Below are positions 1-6,537 of a DNA stretch of 10,440 nt, one piece after another. The notes under the pieces were generated by a model. The model was not told the origin of the DNA and searched no databases. It saw only the letters and a list, made by a program, of their open reading frames with translations. This DNA comes from CAZDUS01 sp044344495. GTDB taxonomy: Bacteria > Verrucomicrobiota > Kiritimatiellia > CAIKKV01 > CAITUY01. Location: contig JBIJCW010000064.1 of NCBI GenBank assembly GCA_044344495.1, forward strand, positions 1 to 10,440. The letters are read 5' to 3'. Made by a program: the position numbers and the translations under genes. Position 1 is the stretch's first letter, and each line of letters opens with the position of its first letter.

Positions 1-243
1 GTCTGCGAGAAGTTCGAGGAGATCATTGCTCTGGCAAACGAGTTTGGAGCCCTGGGTTGCAAGGTTAACGGCGCTGGCGGTGATGGTGGATCCATTGCCA
101 TTCTTACCGACGGTGATGCCGCCAAGAAAAGGCAGATGCAGAAGGAACTTGTACGTCAGGGATTCCAGACCATTCCGATCTACCTCTCGCGCCGCGGACT
201 GCGGGTGTGGAAGAGCCCGGTTGGCGGCCCGCCACGTACTTGA
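1..243 (+). CDS. GHMP-family kinase, C-terminal fragment
   Basis: Frame 1 is open from the window edge to a TGA at 241-243 and encodes the last 80 residues of a protein whose start lies outside. The stretch GCKVNGAGGDGGS (about residues 19-31 of the fragment) matches the glycine-rich C-terminal motif of GHMP kinases (galactokinase, mevalonate kinase, heptose-7-phosphate kinase and relatives), which lies near the ATP phosphates and substrate. The ending IPIYLSRRGLRVW is a typical last strand of the heptose or sugar kinase branch. Such enzymes phosphorylate a sugar or mevalonate-type alcohol with ATP in the cytoplasm. The substrate cannot be decided from this tail. The gene converges on lemA with only 19 bp between the stops. 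Family assignment is fairly sure; the specific enzyme is unknown. Confidence 0.75.
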   Translation, partial: VCEKFEEIIALANEFGALGCKVNGAGGDGGSIAILTDGDAAKKRQMQKELVRQGFQTIPIYLSRRGLRVWKSPVGGPPRT

Positions 244-262
244 TATCCGTATTGGAGCCCCG

Positions 263-853
263 TTAAAATTGAACCTTGGGGGCCTTGCGTTCTTCCGCCG
301 AATCCAACTCGAAGAGTTGGGCGGCCTGGAAGCCGAAGGTATTGGCGATCAGGACGCTGGGGAAGGTTTCGCGGGCCGTGTTGTACTGCATGACGCTGTC
401 GTTATAAGCCTGACGGGCGAAAGAAACCTTGTTTTCCGTGGAGGTCAGTTCCTCCGAGAGTTGCATCATGTTCTGGTTGGCTTTTAGATCCGGGTAGGCT
501 TCCGCCACTGCCATGAGGCGGCTAAGCATGCCAGCCATCTGGCCTTCCGCCTGCATCAGGGAGCGCATGGCTACGGCATCGGCGGGGTTCGCCGCCGCCT
601 TCTGGCTGGCGGAGTAGGCCTGGTTGCGGGCCGAAATGACGGCTTCCAGGGTTTCCCGCTCATGCTTGATATACCCTTTGGCTGTTTCGACCAGGTTGGG
701 AATGAGGTCATAGCGGCGCTTGAGTTGAACGTCAATCTGGGCAAATGCGTTCTTGAAGCGATTGCGGAGGATGACGAGCTTGTTGTAAATGCTGATGAGC
801 CCCATCACCAAGACGACGAGAATACCCAGTAGAATCAAACCTGCCTTGCCCAT
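263..853 (-). CDS. lemA: LemA family membrane-anchored protein
   Basis: The 196-aa product has one N-terminal membrane segment (about residues 4-22, AGLILLGILVVLVMGLISI), then a long helical region typical of LemA: YNKLVILRNRFKNAFAQID, the conserved DLIPNLVETAKGY, the MQAEGQM stretch, YPDLKAN and the late ARQAYNDSVMQYN. Length is normal for the family (about 185-200 aa). LemA proteins are anchored in the cytoplasmic membrane with an extracytoplasmic helical bundle; their biochemical role is unsettled. The ATG at 853 was chosen over the in-frame ATG at 895 because AAGGAG lies about five bases upstream and the membrane segment then starts at the N-terminus. It follows the helix-hairpin-helix gene by 61 bp on the same strand, with a hairpin in between. 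LemA genes often sit beside TPM-domain or peptidase genes; none is visible here. Confidence 0.93.
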   Translation of the reverse strand: MGKAGLILLGILVVLVMGLISIYNKLVILRNRFKNAFAQIDVQLKRRYDLIPNLVETAKGYIKHERETLEAVISARNQAYSASQKAAANPADAVAMRSLMQAEGQMAGMLSRLMAVAEAYPDLKANQNMMQLSEELTSTENKVSFARQAYNDSVMQYNTARETFPSVLIANTFGFQAAQLFELDSAEERKAPKVQF

Positions 854-897
854 ATGTCTCCTTTCGTGCTCATGCACTTCTGCTTTGAGAGGCATCT

Positions 898-928
898 AAC
901 CGCTTTGGCGGGGATCATGCAAGCGGTT
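898..928 (-). terminator. Intercistronic hairpin between the HhH gene and lemA
   Basis: AACCGCTT (898-905) and AAGCGGTT (921-928) form a perfect 8-bp inverted repeat around a 15-nt loop. On the minus strand the stem starts in the last codons of the helix-hairpin-helix gene, and the loop contains its TGA stop (915-917). No T-tract follows, so this is a weak candidate for intrinsic termination. It could instead stabilise or process the transcript ahead of lemA. What is seen is the inverted repeat; the function is inferred. Confidence 0.35.
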
Positions 929-1457
929 TGTTAGGGGGATGGACGGCGTCCAGGAGTGGCTCCAGCAGGGAGTCGGATGTGGAGAGCGGAGTGGCTGCTG
1001 TTCGGGTGCGGAGATAGCCGCGAATGGTATTTTCCATCTTTTCGCCGAAACCGGGAACTTTACGGAGACGCCCGGAATCGAGTGCGGCTTCCAGGTTCGC
1101 GAGCGATTGGATATTGAGGTGCTCATAGAGGACGTGGACCCGTTTCGGTCCTAGACCAGGAACGGATAGTAGATTCCGCAGATCGGGCGGGACATGCTTT
1201 TCCTCTCGTTCCAAGGCGCCCAGATGTCCAGTGAGGACGATTTCTGAAATCTTCAAGGCAAGGGCCGGGCCAATACCGGGAAGGTCCGTCAACGGTTGAT
1301 TGGCGACCATCATGTCGGCAACTTGTACTCGAAGGCCTTTCAGCAACAAGGCGGCGTTGCGGTAGGCTCGGATACGGAACGGGTTATGTCCCTCGATCTC
1401 AAGGAGATCAGCGAGTTTGTTCAAGCTGGCGGCAACATCTGCGTTGGAAGTTCCCAT
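915..1457 (-). CDS. Stand-alone PolX-type helix-hairpin-helix protein (truncated PolX?)
   Basis: The 180-aa product matches only the N-terminal region of bacterial family-X DNA polymerases. It has the Pol-beta-like 8-kDa helical domain (about residues 4-50, ADLLEIEGHNPFRIRAYRNA), then helix-hairpin-helix motifs around LPGIGPALALKISEI, VPGLGPKRVHVLYEHL and VPGFGEKMENTIRGYL, which bind DNA backbone without sequence specificity. Full PolX proteins are roughly 570 aa and continue with a nucleotidyltransferase palm (a G-S-x-R-R motif, then a D-x-D pair) and a PHP exonuclease domain. All of that is absent, and only 61 bp separate the stop from lemA. The ATG at 1457 has GGAAGG at good spacing; an in-frame TTG at 1484 lacks a ribosome site. 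It is either a genuine DNA-binding single-domain protein or the remnant of a deleted polX. The intact frame and good ribosome site favour expression. Confidence 0.82.
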   Translation of the reverse strand: MGTSNADVAASLNKLADLLEIEGHNPFRIRAYRNAALLLKGLRVQVADMMVANQPLTDLPGIGPALALKISEIVLTGHLGALEREEKHVPPDLRNLLSVPGLGPKRVHVLYEHLNIQSLANLEAALDSGRLRKVPGFGEKMENTIRGYLRTRTAATPLSTSDSLLEPLLDAVHPPNKPLA

Positions 1458-1571
1458 CGGTTGACCTTCCACTTTTGTAGCCAAATGTTAGCAGGACAGC
1501 AGGGGCGGGGCGAGTGGAAATGAACGTATTTCTGGTTGACCGTATTCTGGAGGCGGGGCATTCTGAAGCGC

Positions 1572-2033
1572 ATGAATACACCAACTGTTGTCCGTCCCGA
1601 CTGGGATCACTATTTCATGGAAATCGCCATGGTCGTCTCCAGGCGGGCAAATTGTTGTCGCCGTCAGGTCGCCGCCGTTATCGTGAAAGATCACCGGATT
1701 ATTTCTACGGGCTACAATGGAACGCCGCGGGGGGTTAAGAATTGTTGTGAGGGCGGTTGCGCCCGTTGCGCGGGTGACGCCCCGTCGGGAGCCGGCTTGG
1801 GCGATTGCATCTGTTCACATGCCGAGGAGAACGCCATTACCCAGGCGGCCTACCATGGGATCGCGTTGAGGGGGGGCGTCGTGTATTCAACAATGAGTCC
1901 CTGCCTGATCTGCGCCAAGATGATCATCAATGCGGGTCTCGTCGAGGTGGTGTATGGGAAAGAGTATGAGTTCAATGCGCAGACGCGTGATCTACTGCAT
2001 CAGGCGGACATCCGTTATCGGAAACTGGACTAG
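1572..2033 (+). CDS. Deoxycytidylate (dCMP) deaminase
   Basis: A 153-aa zinc-dependent cytidine/deoxycytidylate deaminase (ComEB type), converting dCMP to dUMP for dTMP synthesis in the cytoplasm. The catalytic zinc motif is complete: SHAEENA (H83, catalytic E85) and PCLICAK (C111, C114). STGYNGTPRG near residues 46-54 is the conserved substrate-site stretch of dCMP deaminases. The cysteine-rich insert between them (C58, C59, C63, C66, C79, C81) matches the extra zinc region found in this branch but not in simple cytidine deaminases. Length is typical (about 150-180 aa). The ATG at 1572 was chosen because homologues begin a few residues before the RPDWDHYFMEIA helix; its ribosome site is weak (GAAG three bases upstream). 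A TTG at 1536 is an in-frame alternative. It is divergent from the helix-hairpin-helix gene and converges on the decarboxylase pseudogene. Confidence 0.92.
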   Translation: MNTPTVVRPDWDHYFMEIAMVVSRRANCCRRQVAAVIVKDHRIISTGYNGTPRGVKNCCEGGCARCAGDAPSGAGLGDCICSHAEENAITQAAYHGIALRGGVVYSTMSPCLICAKMIINAGLVEVVYGKEYEFNAQTRDLLHQADIRYRKLD

Positions 2034-2070
2034 GGGCAGAACACAGGCGTCTGCAGCCAGAAGGCAAGTC

Positions 2071-2108
2071 AACGTCCTACTTGTTTCAAACGGAGTTCTG
2101 TAGGCGTT
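2071..2108. terminator. Hairpin between convergent genes
   Basis: AACGTCCTAC (2071-2080) pairs with GTAGGCGTT (2100-2108) as a nine-pair stem with one bulged T, in the 89-bp gap between the convergent dCMP deaminase and decarboxylase stops. A two-way terminator would be expected here. There is no long T-run on either strand, so intrinsic termination is only possible, not shown. Confidence 0.3.
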
Positions 2109-2122
2109 GCCAGACCTCGAGC

Positions 2123-3023
2123 CTATTTGCCGGCGAGTTTGCTTTTGAAATACTCAATGGTTCTGGCCAGTCCCAGATCGAGTTGAATGGTGGGCTGCCA
2201 TCCCAGCACCTGTTGCGCCGCGGAAATATCAGGCTGCCGTTGTTTAGGATCGTCCGGTGGCAGTGGTTTATGGACGATAGTGGAGGATGAGCCGGAAAGC
2301 GCAATCACCTTTTGAGCCAGTTCGATCATGGTGAATTCGCCGGGGTTACCCAAGTTGATGGGGCCGGTGACTTTGTCGTCGCTGTTCATCAACCGGATGA
2401 ATCCCTCGATGAGGTCGTCAACATAGCAGAAAGACCGGGTCTGGGTGCCATTGCCGTCCGTCATTGGGGTGCATGCGGGGGCCGTAGGTATTAAAAATCC
2501 TGGCGACCTTGATCCTGACATGGTGTTGCCGGTGATAGTCGAAAAACAGCGTCTCAGCGCAACGTTTGCCCTCATCATAGCAAGCGCGTTGTCCTATGGG
2601 GTTGACGTGTCCCCAGTAGTCCTCCCGTTGGGGGTGGATTCTTGGGTCGCCGTACACTTCGCTGGTGGAGGCCTGGAAGATCTTGGCTTTTACACGTCTG
2701 GCCAGTCCCAGCATGTTGATGGCGCCGTGGACGCTGGTCTTGGTGGTTTGGACAGGATCATACTGATAATGGATGGGGGATGCAGGACAGGCCAGGTTGT
2801 AGATTTCATCCACTTCCACGAACAGGGGGAAAGTGACGTCATGGCGCATGAATTCAAAATAGGGATTGGCGAGGAGGTGTCGTACATTGTCCTTGGACCC
2901 GGTGAAAAGGTTGTCGGCGCAGATGACTTCATGGCCTTCCCGCAGTAGGCGTTCGCAGAGATGCGAGCCGAGAAAGCCTGCTCCACCCGTGACAAGAATG
3001 CGTTTGGTTACCAGTGACCTCAT
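2123..3023 (-). pseudogene. UDP-glucuronate decarboxylase (UDP-xylose synthase), frameshifted by an internal deletion
   Basis: Two frames together encode nearly all of an extended short-chain dehydrogenase of the UXS type, which decarboxylates UDP-glucuronate to UDP-xylose with bound NAD. Frame A (from ATG 3023, with GGAAGG upstream) has the Rossmann motif TGGAGFLG, the catalytic ASTSEVYGDP, the YDEGK active-site Tyr/Lys and FNTYGPRMHPNDGR. It then reads into QWHPDPVFLLC and stops at 2418. The second frame resumes at GNGTQTRSFCYVDDLIEGF and runs to the normal C-terminus at 2123. The block that normally links MHPNDGR to YGxG (about 18 residues, VVSNFIVQAL-like in relatives) is missing, so the change is a deletion, not a single-base slip. 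Total length with that block would be about 316 aa, usual for the family. The encoded enzyme should be non-functional, since C-terminal substrate-binding parts are lost. An assembly error is the alternative. Confidence 0.85.
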
Positions 3024-3135
3024 ATTGTCCTTCCTGTAATCAACAACAGAATGGTAGTGAGGGGCGTAAGTGGAGTAAAGGAAAGAAAAGGATCTCGAGG
3101 CGACCAGTTCCATGGAACGGCGGGATTTATGCTGC

Positions 3136-3162
3136 TTGATCCACTCGGGATCGGTATATACT
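3136..3162 (+). promoter_or_regulatory. Candidate dinB promoter with overlapping palindrome
   Basis: TTGATC (3136-3141) and TATACT (3157-3162) resemble -35 and -10 boxes with a short 15-bp spacer. The -10 overlaps the near-palindrome CGGTATATACTG (3152-3163; five of six pairs match). If used, transcription would start at about 3169, the A of the dinB ATG, giving a leaderless or nearly leaderless message. The GTATATAC core is reminiscent of enterobacterial LexA operators, which would suit an SOS polymerase gene, but LexA sites differ between phyla and one site proves little. Confidence 0.3.
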
Positions 3163-3168
3163 GGAGGG

Positions 3169-4380
3169 ATGAGTGAGCGAAGGGGGTTGACGATTTTACA
3201 TGTGGATATGGACGCTTTTTTTGCGGCCATCGAGCAACTTGACCATCCCGAGTTAAGGGGCAAGCCGGTTATTGTGGGGGCCCTGCCGGACCGACGCGGC
3301 GTCGTTTCCACCTGTTCCTATGAGGCGCGGCCGTTCGGGGTGCACTCCGCGATGCCGTCGCGAACAGCCGGAAAGTTGTGTCCTCACGGAATCTTCGTTC
3401 CACCCCGGATGGGGCGGTATGAGGAGGTTTCGGGGGTGATCATGGATGTATTCCGTGAATTCACACCTCTGGTCGAGCCATTGTCCCTGGATGAGGCCTT
3501 TCTGGATGTTGCAGGTGCTCTCGGAATCTGGGCGGATTCAGTGACCATAGCGAGGGAGCTCAAGCGCCGTGTTCGTGAGCAGACCAGGGGATTGACCGCA
3601 TCGGTAGGGGTGGCGTCGAACAAGTTTCTGGCCAAGGTGGCGAGTGATATGAATAAGCCGGATGGACTCACGGTGGTTCCGGAAGACGAGGCGGGAGTTC
3701 TCGCGTTTCTGGGACGGCTGCCGGTGACGAAGTTGTGGGGAATTGGGAAAGTATCGGGCGAGCGCCTTCACCGGGCGGGCATCCGGACCATTGCCCAACT
3801 GCAGATGATGGATACGGCGGCGCTCGCACAGTATTTTGGGGTGGCCGGTGCGAAAGATATTTGGGCGCTCTGCCGGGGAATTGATGACCGGCCGGTGGTG
3901 ACGGAATGGGCGGAAAAGAGCGTTTCCGGAGAGCATACGTTTGATCAGGATTGCGCGGAAATTGAGCGTGTGCGCCAAGTGTTGCTGGAACAGGTTGAAC
4001 GAGTGGGGCGCCGGCTACGGAGCGCAGGAAAAGCAGGAAAGATCGTGCAGATCAAAGTTCGGTTCAGCGACTTCAGAACGATCACACGACAGGTAAGTTT
4101 GCCGGTGCCTATCGACAGTGATCGCTTGCTGCGCGATGCCGCCTATGCGTTGCTTGACCGGGAGAATATCCATCGGCCGGTTAGGTTGATCGGGGTTGGG
4201 GTCACTGGGTTGGCGGAGGGCGCGGGGGAGGTAGGGCAGGGGCAGTTGCTGCTACCTGACCTTAATCCGGTTTGGCAGGATGGCCGCAATGCGGCCCTGG
4301 ATCGCGCGGTGGATGCCCTGCGAGAGACGTTCGGGAAAGGGGCCATCAAGCGGGGGAACTGGAAAAAACCTTTGGATTGA
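3169..4380 (+). CDS. dinB: DNA polymerase IV (Y-family translesion polymerase)
   Basis: A 403-aa DinB, usual size for the family, which copies past damaged bases at the cost of accuracy. Catalytic carboxylates are present in HVDMDAFFAAIE (D13, D15; steric-gate F18) and SLDEAF (D108, E109). The fingers motif STCSYEARPFGV (Y51, R54) and the palm stretch SVGVASNKFLAKVASDMNKPDG-like region follow. Next come the thumb helix-hairpin-helix LWGIGKVSGERL and the little-finger start SVSGEHTF. Where many homologues carry a QLSLF-type clamp-binding motif, this protein has QLLLPDL (residues 359-365). GGAGG lies only one base before the ATG at 3169, unusually close; an upstream in-frame ATG at 3112 would add 19 residues unlike the family. 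It is divergent from the decarboxylase pseudogene. Identity is secure; the exact start is slightly uncertain. Confidence 0.96.
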   Translation: MSERRGLTILHVDMDAFFAAIEQLDHPELRGKPVIVGALPDRRGVVSTCSYEARPFGVHSAMPSRTAGKLCPHGIFVPPRMGRYEEVSGVIMDVFREFTPLVEPLSLDEAFLDVAGALGIWADSVTIARELKRRVREQTRGLTASVGVASNKFLAKVASDMNKPDGLTVVPEDEAGVLAFLGRLPVTKLWGIGKVSGERLHRAGIRTIAQLQMMDTAALAQYFGVAGAKDIWALCRGIDDRPVVTEWAEKSVSGEHTFDQDCAEIERVRQVLLEQVERVGRRLRSAGKAGKIVQIKVRFSDFRTITRQVSLPVPIDSDRLLRDAAYALLDRENIHRPVRLIGVGVTGLAEGAGEVGQGQLLLPDLNPVWQDGRNAALDRAVDALRETFGKGAIKRGNWKKPLD

Positions 4381-4408
4381 CGTGTGCTCAGGCATGTGCG
4401 GCGCAGGG

Positions 4409-4440
4409 AGGACTGCACATTCATTCCTTTTTGCAGTCCT
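4409..4440 (+). terminator. Candidate terminator downstream of dinB
   Basis: AGGACTGCA (4409-4417) and TGCAGTCCT (4432-4440) form a perfect 9-bp inverted repeat with a 14-nt loop, 29 bp after the dinB stop. A short T-rich stretch (ATTTTGG) follows. The stem is good and the U-tract is short, so it is a moderate candidate for intrinsic termination. It separates dinB from the next transcription unit. Confidence 0.5.
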
Positions 4441-4460
4441 ATTTTGGTCCTGTTTCGGAG

Positions 4461-4489
4461 TTGTATTCCCCTGAGAATCCCGTTACCAT
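4461..4489 (+). promoter_or_regulatory. Candidate sigma-70-type promoter for the condensing-enzyme/def unit
   Basis: TTGTAT (4461-4466) and TACCAT (4484-4489) are spaced by 17 bp, directly after the candidate dinB terminator and about 60 bp before the next start codon. Each box matches the consensus at four of six positions. Its position between a terminator and a new gene supports it, but such matches also arise by chance. Confidence 0.3.
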
Positions 4490-4548
4490 TCAATGGCAAT
4501 TCACACAATGGGCGGCAATATTCATCGCAAAGGCGGGGGAATCGTTCA

Positions 4549-5940
4549 ATGAATGAGATGAAGTATAACGTAGGGTATAACACCTTTGACTACGACTCGT
4601 ATGCGGTTCATCTAGAGAATCCGCGGGAACCGATGCTGTTTCGGAATGCCTTTCCATATGATGAGGTGCCACGCATTGGGTTCAATCACCGGCTTGTGCC
4701 GATGAAGATGCCAAAGGATATCTGGATAACCGACACCACGTTTCGTGACGGGCAGCAGGCGATGCCGCCTTACTCGGTTAAGCAGGTTGTGGATATCTAC
4801 AAGTTGATGCACCGGCTCGGGGGGCGAAAGGGGTTGATTCGGCAATGTGAATTCTTCCTGTATACCAAGAAGGATCAACAGGCGGTGGAGGAGATCCAGG
4901 CCTTGGGCTACAAGTATCCCGAAGTCACCGGCTGGGTTCGTGCACGACGCAAGGATCTTTGTCTAGCCAAGAAGATGGGGATGAAGGAGACAGGCATCCT
5001 GACTTCCTGTTCTGACTATCACATTTATCTCAAACTGAAGATGACCCGGCGGCAGGCGTTGCGTGAATATCTGCGGGTGGTGAGGGATGCCATCGAGGTG
5101 GGGATTATTCCGCGGTGCCATTTCGAAGATGCCACGCGGGCGGACTATTATGGATTTGTGGTGCCTTTCGCCGCCGAACTCATGAAACTGGCGGAGGAAT
5201 CCAAGTCCGTGATCAAGATCCGGATCTGTGACACCATGGGGCTGGGAGTGCCTTATCCGGGTGCGGCGATGCCTAGATCGGTGCCGGGACTGATCTACGG
5301 GCTCCAGTACTACGCCGGGGTTCCCAGTGAATGGCTGGAATGGCATGGACACAATGACCTGTATCTGGTCAGTGCCAATGCAGTGACTGCGTGGCTTTAC
5401 GGCTGTTCCGCTGCCAATGGCACCTTGCTCGGGATTGGCGAACGTACCGGGAATCCCCCGCTGGAGGGACTGGTGGTCAACTATCTGCAACTGCGGGGTA
5501 ACGACAGCAACGTGGACACGACGGTGATCACGGAGATTGCAGAGTATTTTGAGCGCGAACTGAAGGTGCATATACCGGCAAATCAACCGTTGGTTGGGAG
5601 CAGTTTCAATGTGACGCGAGCAGGGATTCATGCCGACGGCCTCTTGAAGAATGAGGAAATCTACAACGTTTTCAACACCGAGAAGTTGTTGAACCGGCCT
5701 GTGGATCTGGCAGTGACCGACAAGAGCGGGGTAGCTGGGATCGCCTTGTGGACCAAGAAGTACTTCAAGAAGGCAGCGACGCCTGTCGTGAAAAGCGATC
5801 CTGGGGTTCTGAAGATTTATGAGTGGATGATGACCCAGTATGATGCCGGGCGCACTACCGCCATTACCGACGATGAATTGCTGGAGCAGACGAAACTTCA
5901 CTTGGCGGGGTGGTTGAGAGAGAATGGCTATGAAGTATGA
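4549..5940 (+). CDS. DRE-TIM acyl-CoA/2-oxoacid condensing enzyme (Re-citrate synthase / 2-isopropylmalate synthase-like)
   Basis: A 463-aa HMGL-like TIM-barrel enzyme that condenses acetyl-CoA with a 2-oxo acid. Seen: the signature DTTFRDGQQ (residues 62-70; metal-binding D62, R66), HGHND (266-270, metal-binding His pair), GIGERTGN (295-302) and the subdomain motif RAGIHADGLLK, the equivalent of SGIHQDG in 2-isopropylmalate synthase. The protein ends about where the allosteric LeuA dimer domain would begin, so leucine feedback inhibition is unlikely. The N-terminal leader (NPREPMLFRNAFPYDEVP) and the RDGQQA form recall, from memory, the clostridial-type Re-citrate synthase group (oxaloacetate plus acetyl-CoA to citrate). 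The opposite-strand leuCD genes nearby make 2-isopropylmalate synthase an alternative. The ATG at 4549 begins just before the conserved N-terminus. It overlaps def by 17 bp. Family certain; substrate unresolved. Confidence 0.88.
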   Translation: MNEMKYNVGYNTFDYDSYAVHLENPREPMLFRNAFPYDEVPRIGFNHRLVPMKMPKDIWITDTTFRDGQQAMPPYSVKQVVDIYKLMHRLGGRKGLIRQCEFFLYTKKDQQAVEEIQALGYKYPEVTGWVRARRKDLCLAKKMGMKETGILTSCSDYHIYLKLKMTRRQALREYLRVVRDAIEVGIIPRCHFEDATRADYYGFVVPFAAELMKLAEESKSVIKIRICDTMGLGVPYPGAAMPRSVPGLIYGLQYYAGVPSEWLEWHGHNDLYLVSANAVTAWLYGCSAANGTLLGIGERTGNPPLEGLVVNYLQLRGNDSNVDTTVITEIAEYFERELKVHIPANQPLVGSSFNVTRAGIHADGLLKNEEIYNVFNTEKLLNRPVDLAVTDKSGVAGIALWTKKYFKKAATPVVKSDPGVLKIYEWMMTQYDAGRTTAITDDELLEQTKLHLAGWLRENGYEV

Positions 5941-6520
5941 CATCGTCACCTTTGGCGATCCAGTTCTGCGTATCAAGTCCAGTCCTGTCGCGGGCGTGAC
6001 GCTTGCACTCAAGCGTGTGGCGGATGGAATGATGGAAACGATGTACGCCGCGGAGGGGCTGGGGCTCGCGGCTCAACAAGTGGGGCAGACAGCGTCGATG
6101 TGCGTGATTGATGTGCCGGCCGAGTTGGATCTGGCCGAGGATGGCCAGACCAGACTCAATCCCGATATCGAGATGCCGCTGATCATGTTCAATCCCAGGA
6201 TTGTGGCACACGTGAAGGAGGTGGCCCGCCGGGATGAGGGGTGTCTGAGTTTTCCGGGAATCCATTCGATGGTGCAACGGTCAGCCGAAGTGGACGTGGA
6301 GTTTATTGATTGGCGTGGCGAGGTCCGGATGTTGCATTGCAAGGGGCTTCTGGCGCGGGCGGTTCAGCATGAGCTGGACCATCTGGGGGGCGTGCTGCTG
6401 GTGGATCGGCTTTCGCCGGTGAAAAAAATCAGTCTGGCCGGCCAACTAAAACGATTGCGGCTGAAGACAGAGGCGCAACTTGCATCTCTGCGATACGCGG
6501 GGACGGCGCCTCACGCTTAA
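5924..6520 (+). CDS. def: Peptide deformylase
   Basis: A 198-aa metalloenzyme that removes the N-formyl group from new proteins at the ribosome. All three family motifs are intact: GLGLAAQQVG (residues 45-54), EGCLS (105-109, metal ligand C107) and HELDH (149-153, two His ligands and the catalytic Glu). Residues about 66-84 form an insert (AELDLAEDGQTRLNPDIEM) before the FNPRI strand, making it a little longer than the 165-170 aa E. coli form. The ATG at 5924 lies inside the last codons of the upstream condensing-enzyme gene (17-bp overlap), so translation is probably coupled; an ATG at 5930 is an in-frame alternative. No formyltransferase gene (fmt), a frequent partner, follows. The gene converges on parA with 17 bp between stops. 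Confidence 0.96.
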   Translation: MAMKYDIVTFGDPVLRIKSSPVAGVTLALKRVADGMMETMYAAEGLGLAAQQVGQTASMCVIDVPAELDLAEDGQTRLNPDIEMPLIMFNPRIVAHVKEVARRDEGCLSFPGIHSMVQRSAEVDVEFIDWRGEVRMLHCKGLLARAVQHELDHLGGVLLVDRLSPVKKISLAGQLKRLRLKTEAQLASLRYAGTAPHA

Positions 6521-6537
6521 CGCGTTCCGAGCGGAGA

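Noticed and set aside
896..1126. Frame-shifted ORF overlapping the helix-hairpin-helix gene, considered as a continuation of PolX
   Set aside because: Its translation shows no palm or PHP motif; it is a shadow of the real gene.
3051..3176. 41-codon ORF whose stop overlaps the dinB start codon
   Set aside because: The overlap suggests coupling, but there is no ribosome site before it, no recognisable protein feature, and it would conflict with the candidate dinB promoter.
4963..6012. Long open frame (349 codons) on the minus strand across the condensing-enzyme gene
   Set aside because: It is antisense to a gene with complete catalytic motifs; composition is His/Arg/Pro-rich and not protein-like.
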